Notes: generated by a model from the letters alone, not told the origin. Counted from the stretch's first letter, positions 10,694 through 22,167 are shown. The stretch: 64,000 nt of DNA from Lumbricus rubellus (GCA_945859605.1 OX243816.1:39159457-39223456), one strand, 5' to 3'. Translations and numbers: made by a program.

Positions 10694-12528
10694 AAGTCCA
10701 GCAACGATGCAACTGCTGGCGTCGTCGTCGTTCTAAAGATGGAATCTAGGAGCGCCATCACGCGGTGCTTCAGCCTCAGTGGCGTCATCGACACGTGCGC
10801 GATCACGTGACTGTCGACGATCGCGTAGCATGACGTCAGCGTGTCGTCGACGATGACGTTGCCGCTGTCCGTCAACGGCGCGAAGAGTCCGACGGATTGA
10901 CCAATGGTCACTCTGGTCACTCGAGACAGGACGACTCCAGCACCGCTGCTGCTGCTGCTGCTGCTGGTGTTGCTCCTCACGTAGACGTAGCTCTCGTTTG
11001 GTCGCAGATGTCCTGCAAACAAAGGCCGGACGTCCTCTAGTCCGGACGACGGATCCTCGGACGCATACACGAGGTGGTCAGGCGTGACGGTCAGTCGCTG
11101 ACCATCGGCCGTTTCGATCGAGTGGACGAGAGCCGAGACGTTCTCGTTGCGGTGCAGAAAGGCGATGACGGGTTCGTAGCGGAATGCACCGGATGCAGTA
11201 ACGGTTAGAACGCGATCACCAATCGAGAGCTGTGACATCGGAAGAGTACCACGTGACTCCAGCTGAACGGTGGAAGAGCCTGGAAAGCATCCACCGGCTT
11301 GAACGGCTATCGATGAATCTGGAGTGAAATATTCCAGACACCGTGAAAAGAAATCAGCATTTGAGGGTTGGGGGATTTAAGGAAGGAAGGGATAGGTAAG
11401 ATAATAAGGAAGATGAGAATGAATAAATAAATGAATGAATGAATGAACGAAGGAATGAAGAATGGAAGAGAAGAGAAGAGAGGAATGATGATGATGAAAA
11501 GAATAATGGAAGGGAAATAATGCGTGTATAGCGCTGATTCAGAAAGGGGGAAACAAAGGCTGCAGATAATGACGAAAGAAAATTTTTAAAAAAGACAGGA
11601 AAGAAGAACTGATGGACGGAAGGAAGGAAGGAGTGAATGAAACAGGACCACGACCACCACGGCCACTACTCTTTGGACAACTTTTCTGACTTGAAACAGC
11701 GCTCGTCAATAAGCTGGTGCAGGGCTTTTTTTAAACGTGCTGTTGTACACAAAATGTGCAGTTATAAATGGATTTGTGCAGTTGTAGAAGCACTTCTGTA
11801 CAGTTAAAACTAGCAAAAAATGGTCATTGTCCTCCGATTGGAAGTAATTTACCATGGAGGATGGGAAAGTATAGAAGGGGTTGGGGCGCGGTGGTCTAGT
11901 GGTGGCGTCGTTGCCTTGGAGCCGGAAGGTCCGAGGTTCGAATCCACCTGGCCGCGTAAGGACCTTGGGCAAGTCCTTCACTCACAATTGCTCAGCGCTT
12001 CGGCGTGAAACTCCGATGCAGTGTCCGCTCTGCATCGGGAGCGCCTCTGAGTAGAGAGCTTGAAGGGGCGCTATAACAAGTGCGCATACAAACAAAGGGG
12101 TTGTGCAGTTCTAAAAATTCCTTAAAACAGCCCTGAGCTGGTGCCCTGCGATTGGCTTTCGAGCGGTGCTCTAGAAATTTGGAGATTACGCTTACGATTA
12201 CGGAAAGAGAGTGAAACCATTGTTACCTGATCGGACTGAACAATGGATGTATCCTCTCGACTCGTAGTAAACCCAATCGAATCCTGCGTTGACTGCCAAC
12301 CGTGCCAGCATTCCGTACTTCGACCGATCCCTGTCGCTGGTCGTTATGTCCGCGGCTCTTCCCTCGGAATGGAGCGACTCCTGCGAGGGTGGACTGTGCT
12401 CCCCGGTCTCGTCCCAGACCTCGATTACCCTCAGTCGAACCCCCGGCCAATGGTTCCTCACCAGGATCGCCAACGCATCCAACTTATCTTTACATCGCTG
12501 TTGAACAACATAACATTTCACATATATA

Positions 12529-12564
<36 letters not shown>

Positions 12565-15500
12565 CAACGTCATGCAATATATATATATAATTTTATATAT
12601 AATATTCATAGGAACACATGCACACACACATATATATTATATATATATATATATACACACATGCATGTCACTACTATCAGTTTCATCCATCCGTCCATCC
12701 ATCCATCCCTCCATTCATCCATCCATCCAAACGAATAGAACTTGAAGTGGAATTTCATTCAGCCAAAAGTATCTGGCAAAACAGCGATTTTTGTAAAACC
12801 GGTTACCGCGTCTATAATATTATACCTCGGAGGAAATGATCACGTGGTCAGTCTCTGGTCGCTGACGTAGTATTCTTATAGCGCTGATTCACATAAATAT
12901 CAGTCTGTAGAGTCAGAGAAGGGCAGATGTTTAGAGAGACTCAGAGACAGGGACATATAGAGAGGGAGACAGAGAGAGGCAAATTGGTCATCTGTGATGA
13001 CGGGATGAATTGAAAACGAATGGGCAGAAGGACGGTTAGAAGAACGGATGAAAGGACGGACAGATGGACGGACAGAAACAGAGATGAAAAGACAGAGAGA
13101 GACAAAGGAAGATAGAGACAGCTAGAGACAGACAGACAGAGAGACAGAGACAGACAGACAGGCAGAGAGGGATTAGTGAATGGATTATTGCGTGATCGCT
13201 GCAATGCTCTTCTGCATCTTCTTCTCCATGATGCTACTTGTCGCCTACAGAGGATGCGATATGGGTATACCTATACAGTTCAGAACAGACGGGAGCGTGT
13301 TTGATCTGAGACGACTTCAGGCCCGCACAAAGGTATTCTCGGCGATCATACGTGATCTACTCTACGCAGATGACTGTGCACTAATGGCGCAGACACAGAC
13401 CATGGCACAGCAGCTCTTCGACCGCTTTGCATGTGCTGCCCGCCGCTTTGGACTCACTGTCAGCCTAAAGAAAACGGAAGTCTTGCTACAGACAGACAAC
13501 AGCAAGACCATAATATGCACCCCTCCGATCATCACAGCAGGTGACGCAACTCTAAAGGCTGTAGACAAGTTCTGCTACCTCGGTAGCATCCTCTCTAGCG
13601 CTGCAAACATCGATGAAGAAGTTACTGCTCGACTGGCTAAAGCAAGCGCTGCATTCGGAAAGCTCTCACGATGACTGTGGAACAACCATGGCATCCACCT
13701 GGCCACCAAGATCGCAGTCTACAGAGTAGTTGTGCTGATGACGCTTCTCTATGGATGCGAGTCATGGACACCATATCGCAGGCACATTGCTCAGCTTGAC
13801 CAATTTCATATGAGATGCCTTCGAAGAATAGCTCGTATACGGTGGCAGGACTTGCTTCCCAACACGGCGGTCCTTGAGTGCTGTGGCATCACGGGCATCG
13901 AGGCCATGCTAACAGCTGCACAGCTTCGCTGGACTGGACACGTTGTCCGCATGGCTGATTCACGAATCCCGAAGCAAATCTTTTTCGGTCAGCTCGCACA
14001 AGGTAATCGGGCGCAGGGAGGACAATATAAGCGCTACAAGGACAACCTGAAGTGCAACCTGAAAAAGTGCGGCATCGCAGCTGCTGACCTGGAGGGACTT
14101 GCGGTGGAGCGCTCAGAGTGGCGCGGCACATGCAGCGAGGCGGTGGAAAGATTTGAAACTCAAAGGATGGCGCTGCTTAAGGAGAAGCGGCAGCGGCGCA
14201 AAGCAAGGAAACAATGCGCTGAACATAACAAGACCTGATAGCCCAGGACTAGAACACTACTCGTGACGTGAGATCTGTCGTATCGACGGCTCAGTCCATC
14301 ATAGTAGGACGCTGCAACAAATTGAATAATGAATAGATGGATAGACGGAGGGATGAGTGGAAAGACGTAGAGAAGAGGAACAGACAGACAGACAATTGGA
14401 CGAAAAGATGAATGGACGGTGTGGCTGAAGTAAAGGCGGATGGACGATGCGAAGGACAGTTGAAGCAAGGCAGGGCCCGCAGAGGTCAGAGTTTAGGACT
14501 CCAGATAGTCCAGGAGAAGCTGGTAGCCTAATGAAGAAATATTGTGGCAATAGTGTCTATAGTTTAAGGAAGATATGATAAATAGACGGACTAATGGGGG
14601 AAATGATTTTGTAGGTGGTCTAATGGGGCAGATAGTTTAATGAGTCAAAAATAATGATGGTGTAGACATTCAATGGGGGAAATGGGGGAAATGTGGGGAG
14701 GAGTTGATGACGGCAGCATTGACCTTTCGTTGAACATGTCCACCACCGAGTTCATATCTTCCGTTTGGCCTGCAATTATTTAACCCACACATGCAGACAT
14801 GCAGCCACCGATCCAAAGGTTTACCGTTGATATTGGATGGTTCGTTCGGTCTCATAGTCGTCGTCGTTTGCTCAACTAATATTTGCCAAGCATTAATATT
14901 TCAGTGCAAAAGATATCGATAGCGGTGAAACGTTAGCCGCCCTCCTCCCATCCTGCAGTCTGGCATTGCAGCAGACGATTATTGTGGACTGTGGATGGAA
15001 GGCCGGAGAGGACATCACGAGACGACGACGACGTCGAGCCGTAGAATTATTATTGAGACCGACATTAACTTCATAATAAGAACCTCGATCGTATTATTAT
15101 CAGCGTGTACTATTGACACAGCCAACCCGGCTGAGGGTAAGTTAAATACTTGTCAATAGCTGAGAAGCAGGACCCGATCGAGACAAACAAACAAGCAGAC
15201 GGACGGTGACAGAGACGCAGACAAAGACATACGAACAGAGCTAGAGGCAGAGAGACAATCCGCGGTCTAAATTGCACTCAGCTGACTAATGAGTGTGGCC
15301 GGATATAGATCTGTAGTGTCTGGTAATCGAGAGTGTATACAGTCACTGAGGCGTACAATCAGAGATTTCGGTCCCAATCCAATGGAAAGATCTCTCATTT
15401 AGGCCTACATGAACTCATCTAAATATTCTCGGTCAAGAGGCCGCCATGTTTGCCTTTCGTTTCATTTCTCAGAGGTCAGTCTAGTACGGAATTTGGTTAA

Positions 15501-18500
15501 AGGTTCTAATAGAATCCTTTTCGTCCAACTTTGCTCAAGTCACAGCTCTAATTTCCTCTAAATAAAACTCAAGTCGCATCTGACAATTTCTCTGATTAGG
15601 CTACATGCTCATCTCAGTTTGTTTCAATAGTTTACAAATCGGTGTTCTTGATTTCTATGCAATCTCAACTTGTCAACTGTCCAATTCTTAAGGTTTCCCA
15701 AAAACGCTAGAATCTCCCTTTTAGCATGCACACCATAAGTTGATCTCAACAGATAGCTACACTTCGCTCTTCAAAATTATGTTAGTATAGTATTCATAGG
15801 ACATCTATAACATTTGACAAGCATAAAGTGTTTTCGTAAGGACGGTACAGAATAGATGACGTCTTTAATGGCGTCTCTCAGCTCTTATAGACGTCATTGG
15901 TCTTACGTCATCGACCAAAATAGCATCCAGAAAGCCAGAAACTGTCATGGCGTGTTTACTCTGTGCAGACGTCACTGAAAGGAGTGCGCACACACAAAGT
16001 TCTGGCATCCTTTAGACAACGCCATCTGGTGGTCGCCGTCAAACAGACGCCGATCCCGATTGACAAGTTATTTAAGGGAGGCGTCTTTCGTTATTATCTG
16101 TAATTAGACGGAGTCCAGCCACAATTTCCGAACAAACAGATTTCTCGCCTGGCACTTCTAGAGATCTGGAGAAGATACATGTAGTCGAATCAATTATATG
16201 AACCTATAGGCCAAATGTACCAAATAACTGTGAGTAGGCCTAACTGCTTGCCCCTTTATCTTGATAACTATGTGGCTAACTAGGCCTGTCTGTCTATTTA
16301 TAGCGAACCATCAGCAAATATTAGTAGAAATGGCAAATATGCTAGGCTCGAGACATTTTGTTAATGGCATCCTCTTGTGTAGTTGCACTGTTTGACTTCG
16401 GCTTAGAGATACTTTATAACCAGGAAACAGCTAGCCTCTGAAAAATGATACTTTTGTACTGATCGCTATGCAAGTTCAACATATAGGCTACTTGAACGAC
16501 ACAAGTGTCTACTGAAAGTGGTGATCGGGTAACCGATGCAGGCTGTCGTTAAATTGCAAAGCTAACTGTGAGCAGAGAGTTTAGTATCTTTGTGCTGATA
16601 ATTATAGAAGTCACGATGATCCCACTTGATACATTGTGTTCCCTAACCTTTTTCAGAGCCTTTTCACCCTCAATAAAAGTCTCTCAAGTAACCTAAAGGC
16701 ACCTGGTCTTAATTTCACTTATTTGTCTTACTGTTATAGTAGTTATTTGAAGACGAGTATACAGCAAGTAGGCTACTTGTTGTATTCAAATTTCAACCGC
16801 AGTGTTATAGGACTATTTTCCGCGCACTAACCTGAGTTAAAAAATTGCTCGCAAGAGTAGGGTCTGTCTAGTGTGAGAATTGTGGAAAAATAATGGGTGG
16901 GTGGGTGGTTGGACTTTGAAACACTTGGAATTTGGGCATGAAAATCAGACTTTTACTATGGGGCTCTAAGAAAGACTTATGATTGAAATCCCCCATACCC
17001 CGGGCAATTCTCATCCTTGGTGTATCAGTAGTTTTCACACTTTCTTTTATAATTTCGCCTGCTATTTTAGCCGTGTCACTAAGTTCCAGACTGCAGATGC
17101 TGCCTCAACTTCGTTTGGAAACACTTTCTCAAACTGTGGATATAATTATTTTATATCTTATTGACTGTTACAGTCTTACCTGTGACATGACACGGTCAAC
17201 TCCAGTTCCTTCCTCATCCTTGAAGACGATGTTGGGATTGTTATTGACGACCAGATCCTTGAACCTTTACAACGAAACACACGAAGACTGTAATCTACAG
17301 GGTGGGCCAAAAAAAGTGAGAACACCTTGTAGAATACGAGTTATTTACAAATATAATTCAATTAATTATATTGTTTTCATATATTTTTGTTTGCCAAGTA
17401 TTTAGCTAATCAGAAATCATGTTCAATGTGTCCTCCTTGCTTCTCGACGAGTTTTTTCAAGCGTCGACGCCACTCGTTTATGCTACTGCGTGTCAATAAA
17501 ACGCTGTCCTAGATTTCTCCATTCTTCGATTATTGCCAACTTGAGCTGCTCAACTGTGGTAAATTTTCGCCGAAGGTAGACTTTTCTTGCAAAGCATCCC
17601 ATATGGCATAATCTACTGTGTTTAAATCACAACTGTTCGGTGGCCACATGTCTGGCTCGATGAAGTTAACCTTCTCCTGACGAAGAAAGTTGATTCTATT
17701 TCTCGCTGTGTGAGATGGAGCTCCATCTTGCTGCTGTAATGTCCAGTTATGGCGATCACGTATCGCTTGAATTATAGGAGCAAACCTTGTCTCAGAACAT
17801 GTCCACAATAGTATTCACTGTTTACTTTGGCGCCTGGTTCAACGAACACAATATTAGTTTCCCCCATTCGAGACGCACCAACTGATACCATGATACCGCG
17901 CGGCTGAAAATTAATGTTCACGTTCTCGTATGAGTCGACTTTCCTGAACTTACATTTTTCGCTGTTTCAAAGTAATAAACAATTAACTGGAGTGGCATTG
18001 GTGAATGTCTTTTCGTCTGCAAACCAGATGCTTCGTACACTTCTCTCATTAGCAAACCGCTCTTGTAGCTGCCGACTGCGTTGCAAGCGTTTCAAAGTGA
18101 CATTTTCATTGAGCTTCTGTCCGATCACACTCTTGTACGTTTTGAGTTGTAAATTTTGCTTAAAATACGTCGAAATAAAGACATCATATAGCTAAATAGG
18201 TAAGTAAGTGAATGAGTAAACAACTTAAGCTATTATGGATACAGTAAAACAAGTTTTGATGCAATTATACTACTTTTTACGCGATGTTCTCACTTTTTTT
18301 GGCCCACCCTGTAGAGTTTATAGACTCTTACTTATAGGCCTCGGATAATTTCTGTGGAGTCAGACCAATTTCGTCATTTTGATTTTAGAAAAACTGTAGC
18401 ACTATATAGAGCCAAAAGGATTCAATATGATTAGACTAATTAATTAAGGAACTGTATAGATCTCAGCAATAGTTCACTTCCGATAATGAGTATAGCAAAA

Positions 18501-19428
18501 TCGCAAATAAAGTTTAAATTTGTCCACATTGCATGGCATGGTAGCCTATATCCTTACAAACTGATGACTTAACCTTTCTCAAATTGTTCATCCTCCACAT
18601 AGAATAGAATCATTTAGATAGATGTGGTATACGATCGTCTGTCTATTGATCTTATCAGTTATTACGACCTGGTCTTAGGCACCCGCGAAATAGAAGTTAG
18701 TTTTTGCTAATAGCATAATAGTAACTGAAACCTCATTATGGTAGAATCGGCATTAAATTAACTGCCCTATCCTACCCCAAAAAATAGAAGAGAGAGGGAG
18801 ATAGACAGACAGACATACATAGACAGACAGACAGAGAGGCGGAGAAAGACACAGAGAGAGACAAAGACACACAGAGCGATAGAGACAGAGAGAGACATGG
18901 AGAGACATAGAGACAGAGAGAGACAGGAAGACAGACAGACAGACAAACAGACAGAAAGACAGACAGAGATAGAAATAGAGAAACTGGTCACCCGCCTTCA
19001 TTTGCCGAGGCTAAGAAAATAAAGTCGCTAACACTTCCCATCCATGGCTGTCTCCCCTGCTACTTGTAAGAGTCGGACTATTCTTCTTATCTCCCTGCTC
19101 ACTGCCTCATCTCACCTGCAGACTTCTCTCACCCTACCTTACGTATACCAGTCAGTCCATCGCGAGGGAGGGAGGCCAGGGCAGCACCAACTCACTTGGG
19201 GTCCTGTCTCGTGATTCTTCCCTCACTCGGTCCACTCGCCCCCAACGTATTCTCCGACACGTTGGGTACGTGCTGCTTGAAGACGAGTGGCGTCATCTTG
19301 CGAGCCTTGCGAGTTCCGTAGTTGCGACCAGGTCCACATTGATGACTGGAGCTGATGAGGATGAGGAGAAGATAGAAGATGGTCAGCAGCTGCAGCTGAG
19401 GCGTTCCCCTTCTTACAACAGCCATCAT
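10549..19428 (-). CDS. hh: Hedgehog morphogen precursor, complete, four coding exons
   Basis: Coding exons (minus strand): 19428-19196, 17264-17180, 12497-12227 and 11318-10549. All have GT-AG borders and phases 2, 0, 1 agree, giving 452 residues. Residues 1-30 form a signal peptide with the core [12 protein letters not shown]. Cys31 in CGPGRNYG is the palmitoylation site. The signalling domain is 31-206, with Ca-binding acidic groups ([14 protein letters not shown]) and Zn ligands His149, Asp156 and His191. GGC|FPG at 205-209 is the autocleavage site; Cys207 starts the Hint domain, with TPDH at 275-278 and Cys360. The protein is secreted, splits itself and attaches cholesterol to Gly206. Odd points: an extra intron inside the usual first exon, a PPSQ-type insertion near 142-145, Ser7 at 315-321 and Gln12 at 406-417. 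The start is the first of two adjacent ATGs (19428), which gives a good signal peptide. Confidence 0.97.
10657..10692 (-). repeat. (CAG)12 polyglutamine tract in the hedgehog last exon
   Basis: Twelve uninterrupted CTG on the plus strand read as twelve CAG (Gln406-417) on the coding strand, after the Hint core and before the C-terminus. A second pure triplet run near 10947-10965 encodes part of the serine tract. Pure triplets make length variation between individuals likely. Confidence 0.95.
11720..12135. mobile_element. hAT-like MITE in hedgehog intron 3, split by a SINE
   Basis: Ends are CAGGGCTTTTTT and AAACAGCCCTG. AGCTGGTG is duplicated exactly at 11712-11719 and 12136-12143. Without the SINE the element is about 200 bp and matches the intact copy at 41951-42122. 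It inserted into a copy of repeat family A, whose two halves now flank it. Confidence 0.88.
11884..12094 (+). mobile_element. tRNA-derived SINE, full length, 211 bp
   Basis: The head contains a pol III A box TGGTCTAGTGG (11892-11902) and a B box GGTTCGAATCC (11935-11945) at tRNA spacing. The body includes GGACCTTGGGCAAGTCCTTC, and the tail has GCGCCTCTGAGTAGAGAG and TTGAAGGGGCGCTATAA. The 9-bp sequence AAGGGGTTG is duplicated exactly on both sides (11875-11883 and 12095-12103), as expected from LINE-driven insertion. Partial copies of the same SINE lie elsewhere in the window. Confidence 0.93.
12137..12205 (+). repeat. Dispersed repeat family A, copy 2 (right half)
   Basis: AGCTGGTGCCCTGCGATTGGC followed by GCTCTAGAAATTTGGAGATTAC. 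The left part of this copy, GCTCGTCAATAAGCTGGTG, lies at 11701-11719 on the other side of the inserted MITE. Confidence 0.75.
12533..12732. repeat. (TA)n and (CATC)n microsatellites in hedgehog intron 2
   Basis: Long TA runs with short interruptions (about 12533-12658) and then CATC tetramers (12687-12730). They start about 36 bp upstream of the exon 3 acceptor, on the coding (minus) strand. Confidence 0.9.
12905..13172. repeat. GACA/GAGA-rich degenerate microsatellite
   Basis: Runs of AGAGAGAC, GACAGACA and GGACGGA units. The minus-strand frame rich in Leu and Ser here is compositional. Confidence 0.8.
13180..14238 (+). pseudogene. LINE reverse transcriptase 3' part with one in-frame stop, inside hedgehog intron 2
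   Basis: The frame reads the RT catalytic block [14 protein letters not shown], then [13 protein letters not shown] and [10 protein letters not shown]. After a TGA at 13672 it continues in the same frame with [41 protein letters not shown] and a basic end ([11 protein letters not shown]). This order is the palm, thumb and C-terminal region of non-LTR retrotransposon ORF2. The 5' part (endonuclease and first RT blocks) is missing. The stop follows an Arg CGA and probably replaced a second CGA by C-to-T decay. The coding direction is opposite to hedgehog. Confidence 0.9.
14240..17179. other. Hedgehog intron 2, remaining part
   Basis: No exon, tRNA or transposon end was recognised. Short GACA/GAGA-type runs occur near 15190-15250. 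Some segments (14930-15130 and 15840-16130) are less repetitive than average and could be regulatory, but nothing in the sequence alone shows it. Confidence 0.4.
17298..18311 (-). mobile_element. Mariner element of the DD37D type in hedgehog intron 1
   Basis: Inverted ends CAGGGTGGGCCAAAAAAAG and CTTTTTTTGGCCCACCCTG are flanked by TA on both sides (17296-17297 and 18312-18313). Length is 1,014 bp. It lies in the same direction as hedgehog and ends 31 bp upstream of the exon 2 acceptor AG. It carries a broken transposase (separate entry). Confidence 0.93.
17530..17808 (-). pseudogene. Mariner DD37D transposase fragment
   Basis: The frame includes [18 protein letters not shown] and [20 protein letters not shown]. 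The Asp of QQDGAPSH and the Asp of VDYA are separated by 37 residues, the spacing of the DD37D (maT-type) mariners. The usual SPDLNPVDY is altered to SCDLNTVDY. The N-terminal DNA-binding part is not readable in this frame and the frame stops soon after WDALQEK, so the gene is dead. Confidence 0.85.
18785..18985. repeat. GACA/GAGA microsatellite in hedgehog intron 1
   Basis: Irregular GACAGACA and AGAGAGAC runs; the complementary strand gives spurious Leu/Ser/Cys frames. Confidence 0.9.
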
Positions 19429-20100
19429 TGCTTTGACAACGGACAACAGTACAACGAACAACAGTCACCTACAACAACAAGAGCAACAACAAAAACAACA
19501 CTATACTAACCACTTGCGACACGAAACCCTCTCTGTGTCTCCTTTCGGAAGACGCGCACTTCAATACAAACTCAAAACTTGCCAGTTAATGATGGAAACG
19601 CCAAAAGATCAATACAAAACGGACCCGCTAAGGCTGTATCGACTTTGTGATAATTAATTTATTATATTGTAACTACTATCACATAATTATAGTTTCAGCG
19701 TAAGAATGAAACGTACTGTACAGTGTACACGAATATATAAATAACACACGTAACACAAGTTACACAACTTAAACGAACTAAAAATGACTGATACGGTACG
19801 CCCCTATAGTTTGAATCTGAATACAACATGTCAAACATCCTTAAAGTTTGGTTTCTTAAATAGGCCACGGTGTGTAAGTGTAGACCTTGATGTAAGTCTA
19901 GGCTATAGTTATATCAGTTGGAAAATTATTTCATATCTAAAGGCCAGAACATCTAATCGAAAATAAGTTCATTTCTTAAACAGGCCACAGTGTCTATAGG
20001 TCTGATAGCAGTTACAACGTAAGAATGAAACGTACTGTAGACCTACTCTCTGTACACGAATATAAATTATAAATAGCCTAACACACATTATAACACTTGT
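19429..20100. promoter_or_regulatory. Hedgehog 5' flank with a diverged internal duplication
   Basis: Upstream of the hedgehog ATG on the coding strand. A TATA-like AT run sits near 19655-19668, but no start site can be fixed. The segment CGTAAGAATGAAACGTACTG followed by GTACACGAATATA occurs twice (about 19698 and 20018), and CTTAAA(T/C)AGGCCAC also occurs twice (about 19855 and 19976). These are diverged direct duplications. Confidence 0.3.
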
Positions 20101-20282
20101 TATAGCGCCCCTTCAAGTTCTCTCTACTCAGAGGCGCTCTCGAATGCAGAGCGGACACTGCATCGGAGTTTCACACCGAAGCGGTGAGCAATTGTGAGTG
20201 AAGGACTTGCCCAAGGTTCTTACGCGGCGAGGTGGATTCGAACCTCAAGGCAACGAACATACTCACTACACCACCGCGCCCC
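20101..20282 (-). mobile_element. tRNA-derived SINE copy with a damaged head
   Basis: Reverse complement of the 11884-12094 family: tail block GCGCCCCTTCAAG and CTCAGAGGCGCTC, body GTGAAGGACTTGCCCAAGG, B box GGATTCGAACC, and the end CACCACCGCGCCCC. About twenty bases between the B and A boxes are lost. Confidence 0.88.
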
Positions 20283-20660
20283 AGCGTCTATATACTTTAA
20301 ATATGTATAGGCCTAGATGCAGACCTACAGAATGTTGCGTCCTATGTTACTGCAGCAATTTAACAAAGTTCTGTTTTAATGATCATGTAGAATAAGCTTA
20401 GTCTATGTAGTAGGCTACACCAAGGTTCTCTTACGGAATTCAACATAGCGAAACTCTTCAAAAGGCGCTATATAAATTTAGCAATATACAAACATAGCAA
20501 CTGAACAACGGTAAGCATAAACGAAGCCAACAGTACTAGCATCCATTTAATTTACTAAAGATTATTATTCGATCAATTTAGCGAATTCTATTTTTGCGGT
20601 TGTTTAATTAACTTAATGACAGATCATTTGAAGCATTTAATTCATTTAATTGTAATATGC
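20283..20660. other. Intergenic, no gene seen
   Basis: AT-rich sequence with a short SINE-tail-like GGCGCTATATAAAT at 20464. No other structure was recognised. Confidence 0.5.
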
Positions 20661-20664
20661 CTAA

Positions 20665-20965
20665 TCGTGATCTCCAAAATTCCAAAGCACAGCTGTAAAG
20701 CCAGCGCATAGGGCACCAGCTTATTCACAAGCCCTGCGTCAAGTAGCGTAGCCAGAAATTTATAATGGGGGGGTTATGGCTGGATGCTTGTTTTTTTTAT
20801 ATAAGTGGACAAATAACCTTTTAAAAAACGTTTTTCTTAAGCCAATTGGGGTTGGTTTAATCCCAAGCCCCCCCTTGTCTAGGCCACTGCCTGTGTCTAG
20901 TCAGAAGGCTTGTACAGAAGAGTAGTCCGTAGGAGGTCCGAGTCTTGTTGCCAGAATAGCAGAGG
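20665..20965 (-). repeat. Dispersed repeat family A, copy 3, with an insertion
   Basis: Minus-strand match around 20668-20745 (CCAAAATTCCAAAGC, GGGCACCAGCTTATTCAC). A related part (AGAGTAGTCCGTAGGAGGTCC) resumes at about 20918. Between them, 20750-20890 is a G-run/C-run element with GTAGCCAGAAATTTAT and AAGCCCCCCCTTGTC, which probably inserted later. Confidence 0.55.
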
Positions 20966-22100
20966 GGCGGATTCCAGAAAGGCATGTGGACAAACGGGAA
21001 ATCAACCACGAAGCTTGGTTTAAAAAACCATATAACAGGCGTAGCCTATTATAAGCAATGTAATACACTCTTTCGTATGAGAGTCCGACCATCTTCTGCA
21101 TATTAGACTCTTGTCGTTCACCCATCAGACACAATATAAACTGACTTAAAACGCATTGGTTGAGACCACATAGCCTAGACCTACAAAATAGCCTAAGCAA
21201 AAGTTCAGTTAAACGTTCAGCGTTTTGGAAATGTAGGATTGCATCAAAGGTTCTATGTTATCTGATTCCAAGATGCAAAACAGGAAATTAAGAACACGGA
21301 CCATGAGTATTTTATATAGATTTAGATTTTTAAATGCAAAGTTATCAGTATCGATTGTGTATCATTAGGCCTAGTATTATAGGCCTAATTTAGCAGCGCA
21401 TTAGCACGACAAAATTTGGTTACAAAAACAAAAAGTAGCAGCTAAAAGTTGGCGTAAATATTTCGGGGAAAAGAACCCCTCCTTTTTGCTCATATGCGTG
21501 GGCGCTCATGGACCATAACCGTGTTTCAGTTCAGTTGCTGCGGAAGAAAATCCACAAAAGAAACTCCTGGAAGACGAGTCTATCACGATTCGAACTCAAT
21601 AAGTTAATCGCGGTAAAAAGTGCACCTCTGATTAGGATCATGCTTTTTTCTCTGCAGTCTGCAGTCTAGAAACTTACAGATAACGATTCACTTACGATTA
21701 AGAGTAGACTAAACAACGAAGAAATCCTCGTTCATCAGAACATCAGAACATCGAGAAAATCACCATCTTCGATGATTTGTCTTGCTTATATCATAACCGA
21801 AAATCATCCGATTAACAACGCTTCGATTTATATAGCGCCTGTAATATTAGAAAGTTGAATGACGGTCGTATTCATACACAAGGAGATCTCCCCTTCTTCT
21901 TCGTAGTCAGCGGACAATTATAATTATTAGATCTGGTGTCGTCGGCTGCGTTCTTTCAAGTCCGATGATTCGATGGCGATGCGTCTATCGTCTGCTGCGA
22001 CTGATGCTCGGTTCAGTCACGTCTTATAATATTATTATTATTTGACTGCAGCCTCTCGTGAATCTCATGAATCACCGGAAGGAGACGAATTAGCGGATAT
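20966..22100. other. Intergenic, no gene seen
   Basis: No family-like frame or clear repeat ends; a short SINE-tail-like TATATAGCGCC occurs at 21830. Confidence 0.5.
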
Positions 22101-22104
22101 ATAT

Positions 22105-22130
22105 AGAGCATATATATATATATATAGCAT

Positions 22131-22167
<37 letters not shown>
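22105..22167. repeat. (TA)n microsatellite
   Basis: TA dinucleotides with one TAGCATATCA interruption. Confidence 0.95.

Noticed and set aside
11884..11960. A functional tRNA gene
   Set aside because: A and B boxes are present, but the sequence continues into a SINE body and tail, has a 9-bp target duplication, and the acceptor stem is not properly paired; it is the head of a SINE.
16890..16912. GLI-like site (GGGTGGTT) in a hedgehog intron
   Set aside because: One mismatch to TGGGTGGTC inside a GGGT-repeat run; a match this short is expected by chance.
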